From Arthrobacter sp. Y81 (GTDB lineage Bacteria; Actinomycetota; Actinomycetes; Actinomycetales; Micrococcaceae): 64,000 nt of DNA. The position numbers were made by a program, and so were the translations under genes. The stretch spans positions 84,924 through 148,923 of the forward strand of contig NZ_PJIL01000012.1 in NCBI RefSeq assembly GCF_002929335.1, read 5' to 3'. A model generated the notes under the pieces. It was given only the letters and a program-made list of their open reading frames with translations, was not told the DNA's origin and did not search any database. Positions 37,595-44,522 of this stretch are shown here, one piece after another. Each line of letters starts with the position of its first letter. Positions within the stretch are counted from its first letter, which is position 1.

Positions 37595-38294
37595 TCTGGG
37601 TGATCTCCGGTCCGCGCTCGGGCTGCTCGAAGTCGGGTGCGCCCTGCGGCGGCTGAGGGGTCGAGTCCTTCGGCAGGCGGAGCTGAAGCAGGTCACGCGG
37701 CGGCATCGGGCTCTCGCCCCGGACCACCACGATCTGTCGGAACAGGGATTCGAGGTTTGCGGCGGCGTCGCGGTCAATGGCAGCCTCGCCGCCCAGAACG
37801 CCGCGCAGGAACCAGCGGGGACCGTCGACGCCGATGAACCGGGCCACGCGGTAGCCGCCGGCGCCGTCGCCCGTGCCTGCCGGAAGCTTCGCCACCAGCT
37901 CGGTGCCGAAGGCTCCGGGGACCTCTTCGACCTGGCCGCCCTGGCTTCCCACGGACTGTCCGATCTGCTCACGGATTTCATCCCAGAGTCCCTCGCTGCG
38001 CGGGGCAGCGAAGGCCTGGAGCTGCAGGCTCGAACCTTCGAGGTCCATGGTGACGGCCACAACCCGCTGGGTGGCTTCCTCGACCTCGAGGCGCAGCTGG
38101 AGTCCTTCACGAGGTGCAATCAGGAGGGCGCCGAGGTCCACATATCCATTGGTGCTGTCGATTTCCGAGACGTCGAAAGGCCCCGTGGCTTCCCGGCCCG
38201 TGCTTTCCGCGGCAACGGCCTCTGCAGTCTCCAGGGTGTCCCCGGGCTCTGCTGCCTGGTCCTTCTTGGCTTTCTTGCCACGCCCAAAAACCAT
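37587..38294 (-). CDS. DUF3710 family protein
   Basis: 235 aa. A basic N-terminus (MVFGRGKKAKKD) is followed by a conserved domain: TNGYVDLGALLIAPREGLQLRLEV, VAVTMDLEGSSLQLQAFAAPRSEGLWDEIR and GYRVARFIGVDGPRWFLRGVLGG. This is DUF3710, an actinobacterial family always near dut and an OB-fold gene. No catalytic residues are evident. It lies 131 bp after dut on the same strand. Unknown function. Confidence 0.88.
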   Translation of the reverse strand: MVFGRGKKAKKDQAAEPGDTLETAEAVAAESTGREATGPFDVSEIDSTNGYVDLGALLIAPREGLQLRLEVEEATQRVVAVTMDLEGSSLQLQAFAAPRSEGLWDEIREQIGQSVGSQGGQVEEVPGAFGTELVAKLPAGTGDGAGGYRVARFIGVDGPRWFLRGVLGGEAAIDRDAAANLESLFRQIVVVRGESPMPPRDLLQLRLPKDSTPQPPQGAPDFEQPERGPEITQIG

Positions 38295-38360
38295 CGGGTT
38301 GTCTCCTTAGTTGTGATCTTGTTCCGCCGTGCCACCTGGGCAGCGCGGTAAGTCATGCAG

Positions 38361-38416
38361 CACCGGCCAAAGCCAGCAGTACCGGCAAAACCAGCAGTAC
38401 CGGCAAAGCCGGGCAG
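38361..38416. repeat. short tandem repeat between dut and DUF3710
   Basis: About two and a half imperfect copies of an 18-bp unit (CCAGCAGTACCGGCAAAA) in the 131-bp spacer. It is non-coding in the dut and DUF3710 frames and might vary in copy number between strains. Confidence 0.55.
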
Positions 38417-38425
38417 CGCCGGGGG

Positions 38426-38962
38426 CTAGGCCTGCGGTGCCGCGAATCCGCCGGTGGAACCGAAGCCGCCGTCACCGCGGACTGAGTCGCTCAATTCCGC
38501 AACGGCCACAAACTGCGCGTACTCCACGCGTTGAATGACCATCTGGGCAATTCTATCGCCGCGCCGCAGCTCAATGGCCTTCTCGCGGTCCGTGTTCAGG
38601 AGGGTCACGGCGATCTCGCCGCGGTATCCGGCGTCGACCGTTCCCGGGGCGTTGACCACTGTCAGGCCGTGCTTGGTGGCGAGCCCCGAGCGCGGGTGGA
38701 TGAGGGCGACGTAGCCGTTCGGCAAGGCGATGGAGACCCCGGTGGGCACCAGCCGGCGCTCACCCGGTTCGAGGACCACGTCCTCGCGCGCACGGAGATC
38801 CGCTCCGGCATCGCCGGGGTGGGCGTAAGAGGGGGCTTCGAGGCCGGCGTCGAGCATTTTCAGCTGGACCGACAGGGTGGGCGATCCGTAGGCACCAGCG
38901 CTGCCTTCCAGGGAGTTCGGCGGCAAAGTACTCACGGCTGCAGTTTCTTCAGTCACAGTCAT
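38426..38962 (-). CDS. dut: dUTP diphosphatase
   Basis: 178 aa trimeric dUTPase. The five motifs are DAGADLRA, PRSGLA, NAPGTVDAGYRGE, RGDRIAQM and RGDGGFGSTG. It hydrolyses dUTP to dUMP, keeping uracil out of DNA and feeding thymidylate synthesis. The first 30 residues are an extension before the core. It is first in the dut-DUF3710-OB-DUF3159 set and divergent from DUF3093. Confidence 0.97.
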   Translation of the reverse strand: MTVTEETAAVSTLPPNSLEGSAGAYGSPTLSVQLKMLDAGLEAPSYAHPGDAGADLRAREDVVLEPGERRLVPTGVSIALPNGYVALIHPRSGLATKHGLTVVNAPGTVDAGYRGEIAVTLLNTDREKAIELRRGDRIAQMVIQRVEYAQFVAVAELSDSVRGDGGFGSTGGFAAPQA

Positions 38963-39063
38963 TCACTCTAACGCCCGTAACGGCCTTGGGCCTAGCCGCC
39001 GGGGGCTGAGGCCGGCGCTGAAGCCAAGGTGAAATACCCCGGAAAAGGTGGAAAGCTGGGCCT

Positions 39064-39552
39064 ATGCCGGAATCTAGTGCAGCTGTGCCTGCCCCCAACA
39101 GCACACCCCATGGAACAACCGTTCTATACAGCGAGAAGCTCCACCCCAATCTGTGGATCTGGCTGGTGGCAGCCGGACTCTCCGGCGCCGGGATCCTGGT
39201 GTTCGCCCCGATCAGCATTGCGGCCGGCATTACGGCGGCAGTGGTGCTCTTCGTCATCATCGCGGTTCTGCTCATCCTGTCCACGCCGTCGATCACGGTC
39301 ACCGCGGAAACGCTGCAGGTAGGCCGGGCCACCATCGAGCGCCGTTTCATCGGTGCGGTGACGCCGTTCAGCGGCAAGGAGGCCACGGCCGAACGCGGCC
39401 CCCGCCTGAACGGACTGGCTTATCTCTGCATCCGCGGCTGGGTGGACCCGGTGGTCAGGATCGAGATCACGGATCCTTCCGATCCAACGCCGTACTGGCT
39501 CACGTCCACCCGGCGGCCGGCACAGCTGACGGCCGCCCTCACCACCACGTGA
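39064..39552 (+). CDS. DUF3093 membrane protein
   Basis: 162 aa. Two adjacent membrane helices (residues 30-72: LWIWLVAAGLSGAGILVF and AAGITAAVVLFVIIAVLL) precede a soluble domain with ERRFIGAVTPFSGKEATAERGPRLN and PYWLTSTRRPAQLTAAL. This is DUF3093, actinobacterial, and normally found beside dut. Divergent from dut with a 101-bp spacer. The PYWLxSTRxP segment is the family hallmark. Function unknown. Confidence 0.87.
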   Translation: MPESSAAVPAPNSTPHGTTVLYSEKLHPNLWIWLVAAGLSGAGILVFAPISIAAGITAAVVLFVIIAVLLILSTPSITVTAETLQVGRATIERRFIGAVTPFSGKEATAERGPRLNGLAYLCIRGWVDPVVRIEITDPSDPTPYWLTSTRRPAQLTAALTTT

Positions 39553-39597
39553 AGCGGACCCGCGCATGGCACTGGGGTCCGGCTCCCGCCGCCCCTG

Positions 39598-39897
39598 TCA
39601 GCCCTCGCAGTCCTTGCAGAAGAGCAACCCGTCCTTTTCGCGGGCGATCTGCGAGCGGTGACGGACAAGGAAGCATGACGAGCAGGTGAATTCATCAGCC
39701 TGGGCCGGCAGGACGCGGACCAGCAGTTCCTCACCGGACAGGTCAGCACCCGGGAGTTCATAGCCTTCGGCCAGGTCGGTTTCGTCTACATCCACCACAG
39801 CCGTTGGCTTGTCCGAACGCCGGGTCTTCAATTCCTCAATGGAATCTTCGTTCAGGTCCTCTTCTGATTTCCGCGGCGCATCATAATCTGTCGCCAT
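39598..39897 (-). CDS. DUF4193 zinc-binding protein
   Basis: 99 aa from ATG at 39897 (MATDYDAPRKSEEDLNEDS). Two CxxC pairs at Cys72/Cys75 (CSSC) and Cys94/Cys97 (CKDC) form a C-terminal zinc ribbon, as in the DUF4193 family of actinobacteria. The N-terminal 65 residues are strongly acidic. Zinc ribbons like this often touch nucleic acids or RNA polymerase; this protein's role is not known to me. Convergent with DUF3093 and divergent from sepH. Confidence 0.92.
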   Translation of the reverse strand: MATDYDAPRKSEEDLNEDSIEELKTRRSDKPTAVVDVDETDLAEGYELPGADLSGEELLVRVLPAQADEFTCSSCFLVRHRSQIAREKDGLLFCKDCEG

Positions 39898-40254
39898 TAG
39901 TTTCTGCTCACACTCCGCTTTGTTCGGTTGGATCGCCGGGTCCCGGTGACGGCACCTCCCGGGCAATTGCGCCCTTTGGCTGTCCCCTGGTCCGGTTCAC
40001 CGATGTAAACGCTGGATTACCCGGTTTTGTGCCCGACTTAGGCGCCCATTTTTCCCCAAACGGACCGTGAAAGCGAGAGTTTCCCCGCGTGATTCCCTGC
40101 GGAGACCTGCTGGAGGGCGGACTAATGCAAGCCCAGCGCACGGTACTGCCTGGAAAGTCGCGGAATATCGCGGCGCGCCCTCTCCCCTCCCCGGAAAAAC
40201 GGCTGCCGGATGGCAGAGTTTCGAATGTCAGTAATGCCAGGGTGGAGGATTTGT
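39898..40254. other. 357-bp divergent spacer between DUF4193 and sepH
   Basis: No credible gene. It must hold promoters in both directions. The sepH end has GGAGG five bases before the ATG. A short frame at 40089 to 40254 shows no family features. I could not pick out -35/-10 pairs with confidence. Confidence 0.5.
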
Positions 40255-41703
40255 ATGCAGGATCTACGGCTTGTAGGCGTCCACGACGACGGAGGGCACC
40301 TCCTGTTGAGCGGCACCGGCGGCGAGATGTTCCAGCTGCCGATCGACGAAGCTCTCCGGCTCGCGGCCAGCCGCTCTCCGGTGCGGGGTGCTGCCACAGC
40401 TACACCCGTCGCCATGTCCCCGCGGGATATCCAGGCGCGCATCAGAAGCGGTGCCACGGCTGCCGAGGTTTCAGAACTCTCGGGCATTCCGCTGGCCAAG
40501 GTCCAGCGGTACGAAGGCCCGGTACTCGCAGAACGGGAGTACGTTGCCCAGCAGGCCAGGAAGATCGAGGTGGCTTCACCTGCCCCCGGCCATGATGTCT
40601 ACCGCTCCGCCTTCGGCGACAACCCAGCCACCCTGGGCGACATGGTGGCGCACCGGCTGACGGCCCATGGCATCGAATCCTCAACCGTGGAATGGGACTC
40701 CTGGCGGCGCCCGGACGGAACCTGGACAGTGGTTGCCCGCTTTGAGACCAAACCCGGGGGGCACGCCAGCATTGGCGAGGAACCTCCGGCCATGTGGACC
40801 TTCAGTCCCGCCCGGAAATCGTTGCAGAACGCCAACCGCTGGGCACAGCAGCTGAGCGAACTGGAGCCGCTTGACGGCCCGGTGCCGGCCCGCCGGCTGT
40901 CGGCAGTTTCAGACCGCCCGTTCGACTTTGAAACAGATGCCGAGGCTGCAGCCGCCCGGACGGCGTCGGGACAATCCGGCAAGGACCCGGACGGCCTTCT
41001 CGATATGCTGCGCTCGCGCCGCGGCCAGCGGCTGGGTGTGGACGAAGACGGCGACGACGCACTGGCAATGCTGCTCACCAACGGTGTTCCGGCAGCCCAC
41101 CCCCGGCCGTCGGAAGTGGTGGCGGAGCCCGAGACCGAAGAGCCCGGGACCGGCGCGCAAAGCGGCGAAGAAGCCGATGCGCCGGCCGCCAAGGGAGATT
41201 CCTTCACCCGGAAACGCGATGCCCGCGTCTCCATGCTTTCCCGCCTCAGCCTGGCTCCGCGGCACTCCGAAGACGGCGACGACCGGCTGAAGCTTCACGA
41301 CGGCGTCAGCACGGAAACCCGCGAGATCACGATTGTGGCGTCACCGCTGCGCCCGGTCACGGATCCGGACGGGGCAGCCGCGGCGGAGTCCGGGACCGTT
41401 CCGGCGGCACCCGACGCCGGCCCGCACCCTGAAGCCGTCACCGCCCCTGAATCCACGCCCGTCCGGGAAGCGGCTCCCGGCCGCCAGTCCGGCTGGAACC
41501 GCGAATCCGCTCCGAACGTCGGCTTGGATGAGCTGCTTGGCGGCGGGAGCCCCAGGCGGAGCCGGGACGATGCACTTGCCGGTACTAGGAATGAAACCAG
41601 GGGCGACCGTGAGGTTGAACAGCCCGAACGGCAGCCGTCCAAGCCCAAGCGCTCCAGCGTGCCCAGCTGGGATGAAATAGTCTTCGGCGCACGCGGCGAC
41701 TGA
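40255..41703 (+). CDS. sepH: septation protein SepH
   Basis: 482 aa. I chose the ATG at 40255 (MQDLRLVGVHDDGGHLLL), which has GGAGG upstream and is the family N-terminus. Residues 1-165 form the conserved DUF3071 domain with a helix-turn-helix part (SPRDIQARIRSGATAAEVSELSG). A 270-residue disordered Ala/Glu/Pro-rich middle follows, and the short conserved C-terminal motif VPSWDEIVFGARGD ends the protein. SepH binds FtsZ and promotes Z-ring assembly in Streptomyces and mycobacteria. Convergent with tdk. Confidence 0.95.
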   Translation: MQDLRLVGVHDDGGHLLLSGTGGEMFQLPIDEALRLAASRSPVRGAATATPVAMSPRDIQARIRSGATAAEVSELSGIPLAKVQRYEGPVLAEREYVAQQARKIEVASPAPGHDVYRSAFGDNPATLGDMVAHRLTAHGIESSTVEWDSWRRPDGTWTVVARFETKPGGHASIGEEPPAMWTFSPARKSLQNANRWAQQLSELEPLDGPVPARRLSAVSDRPFDFETDAEAAAARTASGQSGKDPDGLLDMLRSRRGQRLGVDEDGDDALAMLLTNGVPAAHPRPSEVVAEPETEEPGTGAQSGEEADAPAAKGDSFTRKRDARVSMLSRLSLAPRHSEDGDDRLKLHDGVSTETREITIVASPLRPVTDPDGAAAAESGTVPAAPDAGPHPEAVTAPESTPVREAAPGRQSGWNRESAPNVGLDELLGGGSPRRSRDDALAGTRNETRGDREVEQPERQPSKPKRSSVPSWDEIVFGARGD

Positions 41704-41741
41704 CCTGCCGGCGACTGATCTGCCGCGGGCTCACTAGCCAC

Positions 41742-42464
41742 TCAGCTGCGGCGGATGTCCCCTGAGCCGCGCCACATGCAGGCGTCCACCTCGAACGGCA
41801 GCAGCTGGTCCTGCTGGGCCATGATATTAGCCCCGTGGGCCGTGACCCGCCGCATGAAGTGCCGCCGGCACAGTGTCTCGTATCCCACCACAGGAGTATG
41901 GTCCGCTTCGCCGGCGCCGGTTGGGTCGCCAGCCATGTCGACGTCGCCCACCACTACCTGCGCGCCTTCGGTCACCATCACACCGTCGACTGTGCGGGCG
42001 TTGTGGGTGGCCCGTCGTCCACACCAGCACAGCGCTTCCACTTGCAGGACCTGGACACGGTCCGCGAGTTCGATCAGCCGCTGGGATCCCGGGAACAGTC
42101 GGGTGCGGAAGTCCGCGCTGATGCCAAAGGCAAACACGTCGACGTCGATCTCGTCCACAACGCGGGCCAGCTGCTCTACCTGCGACGGCGAGTAGAACTG
42201 GGCTTCATCACAGATGAGGTAGTCCACCCGGAGGCCGCGGGTCCGGCGCCCGATCACCTCGTCCCAGAAGTCCGTGGTGTCCAGGACCTCCACGCAGTCC
42301 GTCTCCAGCCCCAGGCGGCTGGAGATCCGTGCACCGCCGGCCCGGTCGTTGCGGCTGAACCGGACGCCGCCGCGTCCCCGGGCCCGGTGGTTGTGGTCCA
42401 TCTGCAGGGCGAGGGTGGATTTTCCGCAGTCCATCGTGCCTGAGAAGAAGACGAGTTCAGCCAC
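41742..42464 (-). CDS. tdk: thymidine kinase
   Basis: 240 aa type II (TK1-like) enzyme. Walker A GTMDCGKST at residues 9-17, Walker B-like DEAQF near 86, lasso region FAFGISADFRTRLFPGS, and zinc ligands CWC near 128 with a later CRRHF. The start is GTG at 42464, overlapping the stop of the upstream phosphodiesterase gene by 8 bp; the longer frame has no support. It salvages thymidine for DNA synthesis. Confidence 0.95.
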   Translation of the reverse strand: MAELVFFSGTMDCGKSTLALQMDHNHRARGRGGVRFSRNDRAGGARISSRLGLETDCVEVLDTTDFWDEVIGRRTRGLRVDYLICDEAQFYSPSQVEQLARVVDEIDVDVFAFGISADFRTRLFPGSQRLIELADRVQVLQVEALCWCGRRATHNARTVDGVMVTEGAQVVVGDVDMAGDPTGAGEADHTPVVGYETLCRRHFMRRVTAHGANIMAQQDQLLPFEVDACMWRGSGDIRRS

Positions 42465-43695
42465 GCGCTCCCTTTCTGCCCTGGGCCTTGAAGCAGAGCA
42501 GCGGAACCTCACGCTCCGCTTTGGTCAGTGAGCCGTGCTGCCCCACCACTTCCAGGGCGGTAGGACGGACGCGGCGGGTGTCGTAAAGCGCCAGGGCGTC
42601 CCGGGCTGCGACCATAACGTCCCCGATCCGGGGGCTGACCTCCGGCCTGACAGCGCCGAACAGCCCGGCGGAGACAGCCTCTTCCCTGGTGAACGCCCAG
42701 ATCCTGTCGCCGAACCTGGCGCGCCAGGCGTCGATCAGCCGGGCGCGGTGCTGCTCCCCGGCTCCGGGCTCAAGGTACAGATGCACCATGCGGGGCTCCC
42801 CCGCCGTGTGCCGCACACCGTCGATGAGGGCCGGCTCGGCGGAGTAGTCGAAACGCTGTGATTCGGGGACGTCGAGCATGCCGTGGTCCGCCGTCAGCAG
42901 GACCGTGGTCCCCGGCGGCAGGCTAGCGTTGAGCCGGCGTACGGTGGCGTCCAGTTCTTCGAGCTGGTGTTCCCACTGAGCCGACTGGCAGCCGTAGCGG
43001 TGCCCGGCCTTATCCAGATCGTTGACGTAGAAGTACATAAGGGAGCTTTCGGCGCCAAGCATGGCCTCTGCCGCCGCGGCGGTCCTGGCGTGCGGGGTGC
43101 TGGCGGCGATGAACCGGCCTCCCCGCAGCGCAGCCTGCGTCATGGGTGATGCGCCGAACTGCGGCAGGCTGATGGTGCTGACGTCCGTGTGGGCGGATGC
43201 CCGCTCGAAGACGGTGGGAAACGGCTGCCACTCGCGGGGGTCCACACCGGCATCCCAGTTGCCCAGCATGTTGACCACTTTGTCCTGCCCTGGGTCCAGG
43301 ACGTCGTAACCCACCATGCCGTGCTGACCGGCCGGGAGTCCGGTGCCGAAGCTGGCGAGGGAGGACGCAGTGGTGGACGGAAAAGCGGAGTCCAGAGCCA
43401 CCGGCACGGCTCCCTGGCCCTGCTGCATCACGGACCGGAGGAAGGGGGTGTGCGCCGATTTCTGTTTGAGCAGGTTGCGGCCCAGGCCATCGGCCAGGAC
43501 AACGCACACCCTCTTGGCCGCCGGCAGGTTCAGCCTGTTCTCAAAGCCGTCGATCCCGAGGCTGGCTGCCGCACTGGTGAGGACTTCCGCGATGGACCGT
43601 TGGCCGAACGCGGGCGCCGGTGGCAACGGCGACGGAGCCGGGGCACCTTCGGCGATGGCTATGACTGACGGTTCTGAGGGGTTTTCGGGCGTCAT
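42457..43695 (-). CDS. alkaline phosphatase superfamily protein (type I phosphodiesterase / nucleotide pyrophosphatase-like)
   Basis: 412 aa from the ATG at 43695, two bases after the DUF5998 stop. The metal and nucleophile sites of the family are in order: VVLADGLGRNLL (Asp), DSAFPSTTASSLASFGTG (Thr nucleophile), YVNDLDKAGHRYG (Asp, His) and LTADHGM (Asp, His). No signal peptide, so it is cytoplasmic. Its substrate is a phosphodiester or pyrophosphate; which one is unknown. Coupled to DUF5998 before it and tdk after it. Confidence 0.9.
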   Translation of the reverse strand: MTPENPSEPSVIAIAEGAPAPSPLPPAPAFGQRSIAEVLTSAAASLGIDGFENRLNLPAAKRVCVVLADGLGRNLLKQKSAHTPFLRSVMQQGQGAVPVALDSAFPSTTASSLASFGTGLPAGQHGMVGYDVLDPGQDKVVNMLGNWDAGVDPREWQPFPTVFERASAHTDVSTISLPQFGASPMTQAALRGGRFIAASTPHARTAAAAEAMLGAESSLMYFYVNDLDKAGHRYGCQSAQWEHQLEELDATVRRLNASLPPGTTVLLTADHGMLDVPESQRFDYSAEPALIDGVRHTAGEPRMVHLYLEPGAGEQHRARLIDAWRARFGDRIWAFTREEAVSAGLFGAVRPEVSPRIGDVMVAARDALALYDTRRVRPTALEVVGQHGSLTKAEREVPLLCFKAQGRKGARG

Positions 43696-43696
43696 C

Positions 43697-44437
43697 TCAG
43701 CGCTGGTGTCCGCGGCTGAGGCGGTTTCCGAAAACGCCGGTGCGCGGACGCGGCGCGGCCACGGGGCCGCTGTGCGGGACGGGCGCGGCCGAGCCGGTGT
43801 TGACGGCGCGCAGGGCCCGGGCGAACAGCTTCGCGTCCTGCACGGCCTGCAGGCCGTCGGCTTCGGCGCTGATGCGCAGCACAATGTCCTCCTGGGCGAT
43901 GGTGCCGCTGTAGCCGTGGTCAGCTTCGCACTGCGGGTCGCCGCAGCTGGCCGGACCCATGTCCAGCCGCTGGCCGCCGGACCAGGCAATGGACAGGGTC
44001 AGCTCGCGGACGGGATCGGACGGCTTGTAGTTCTGCGGCTGGGCGTACATGTAGCTGAGCACCACGGAGCGGATCTGCGCCACGGGCACGGACTCGGTGG
44101 AAATCTGCGCAACGATCTGTTCCCCGGCCTCATCCAGCTGCTGGTCGTCAACGTGCGCAATGACCAGCATGTCGTCCGTCAGCACCAGCACGGTGATGTG
44201 GCGGCGGACCTCGGCGCGGTCGAAGTGGGTTTCCAGGTGCACAAGGTGCGCCATGCAGTCGCGGCCGTCCAGGGCGTCGTCAACAACGTCGGCGACAAGC
44301 CGGGGGTAGAAGCCTGCCTGCTGGAGCGCCCCTTCGAGGCTCTGGCCCTGGGCACCGTGGTCATGTGCGCTGTGGCTGGGTGCGGCCTGGTGACCGGAGC
44401 GGGGTGCTTGCGGCTTCGACGTGGGAGGCTGGGTCAT
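43697..44437 (-). CDS. DUF5998 family protein
   Basis: 246 aa from the ATG at 44437 (MTQPPTSKPQAP). After a 30-residue polar N-terminus the conserved domain runs LEGALQQAGFYPRLVADVVDDALDGRD, HLVHLETHFDRAEVRRHITVLVLT, ESVPVAQIRSVVLSYMYAQP and ASCGDPQCEADHGYSGTIAQEDIVLRISA. This is the DUF5998 family, which recurs with the phosphodiesterase-tdk pair in actinobacteria. The CGDPxCxxDH stretch could bind a metal. Function unknown. Confidence 0.85.
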   Translation of the reverse strand: MTQPPTSKPQAPRSGHQAAPSHSAHDHGAQGQSLEGALQQAGFYPRLVADVVDDALDGRDCMAHLVHLETHFDRAEVRRHITVLVLTDDMLVIAHVDDQQLDEAGEQIVAQISTESVPVAQIRSVVLSYMYAQPQNYKPSDPVRELTLSIAWSGGQRLDMGPASCGDPQCEADHGYSGTIAQEDIVLRISAEADGLQAVQDAKLFARALRAVNTGSAAPVPHSGPVAAPRPRTGVFGNRLSRGHQR

Positions 44438-44522
44438 TACCCCATTTTCACAGATCGGCTGTGCACTTGCTAACTGTGTGTCCCAACCCGGCCAAGCGGG
44501 CAGCCGACGGCCGCAGCCCGCG

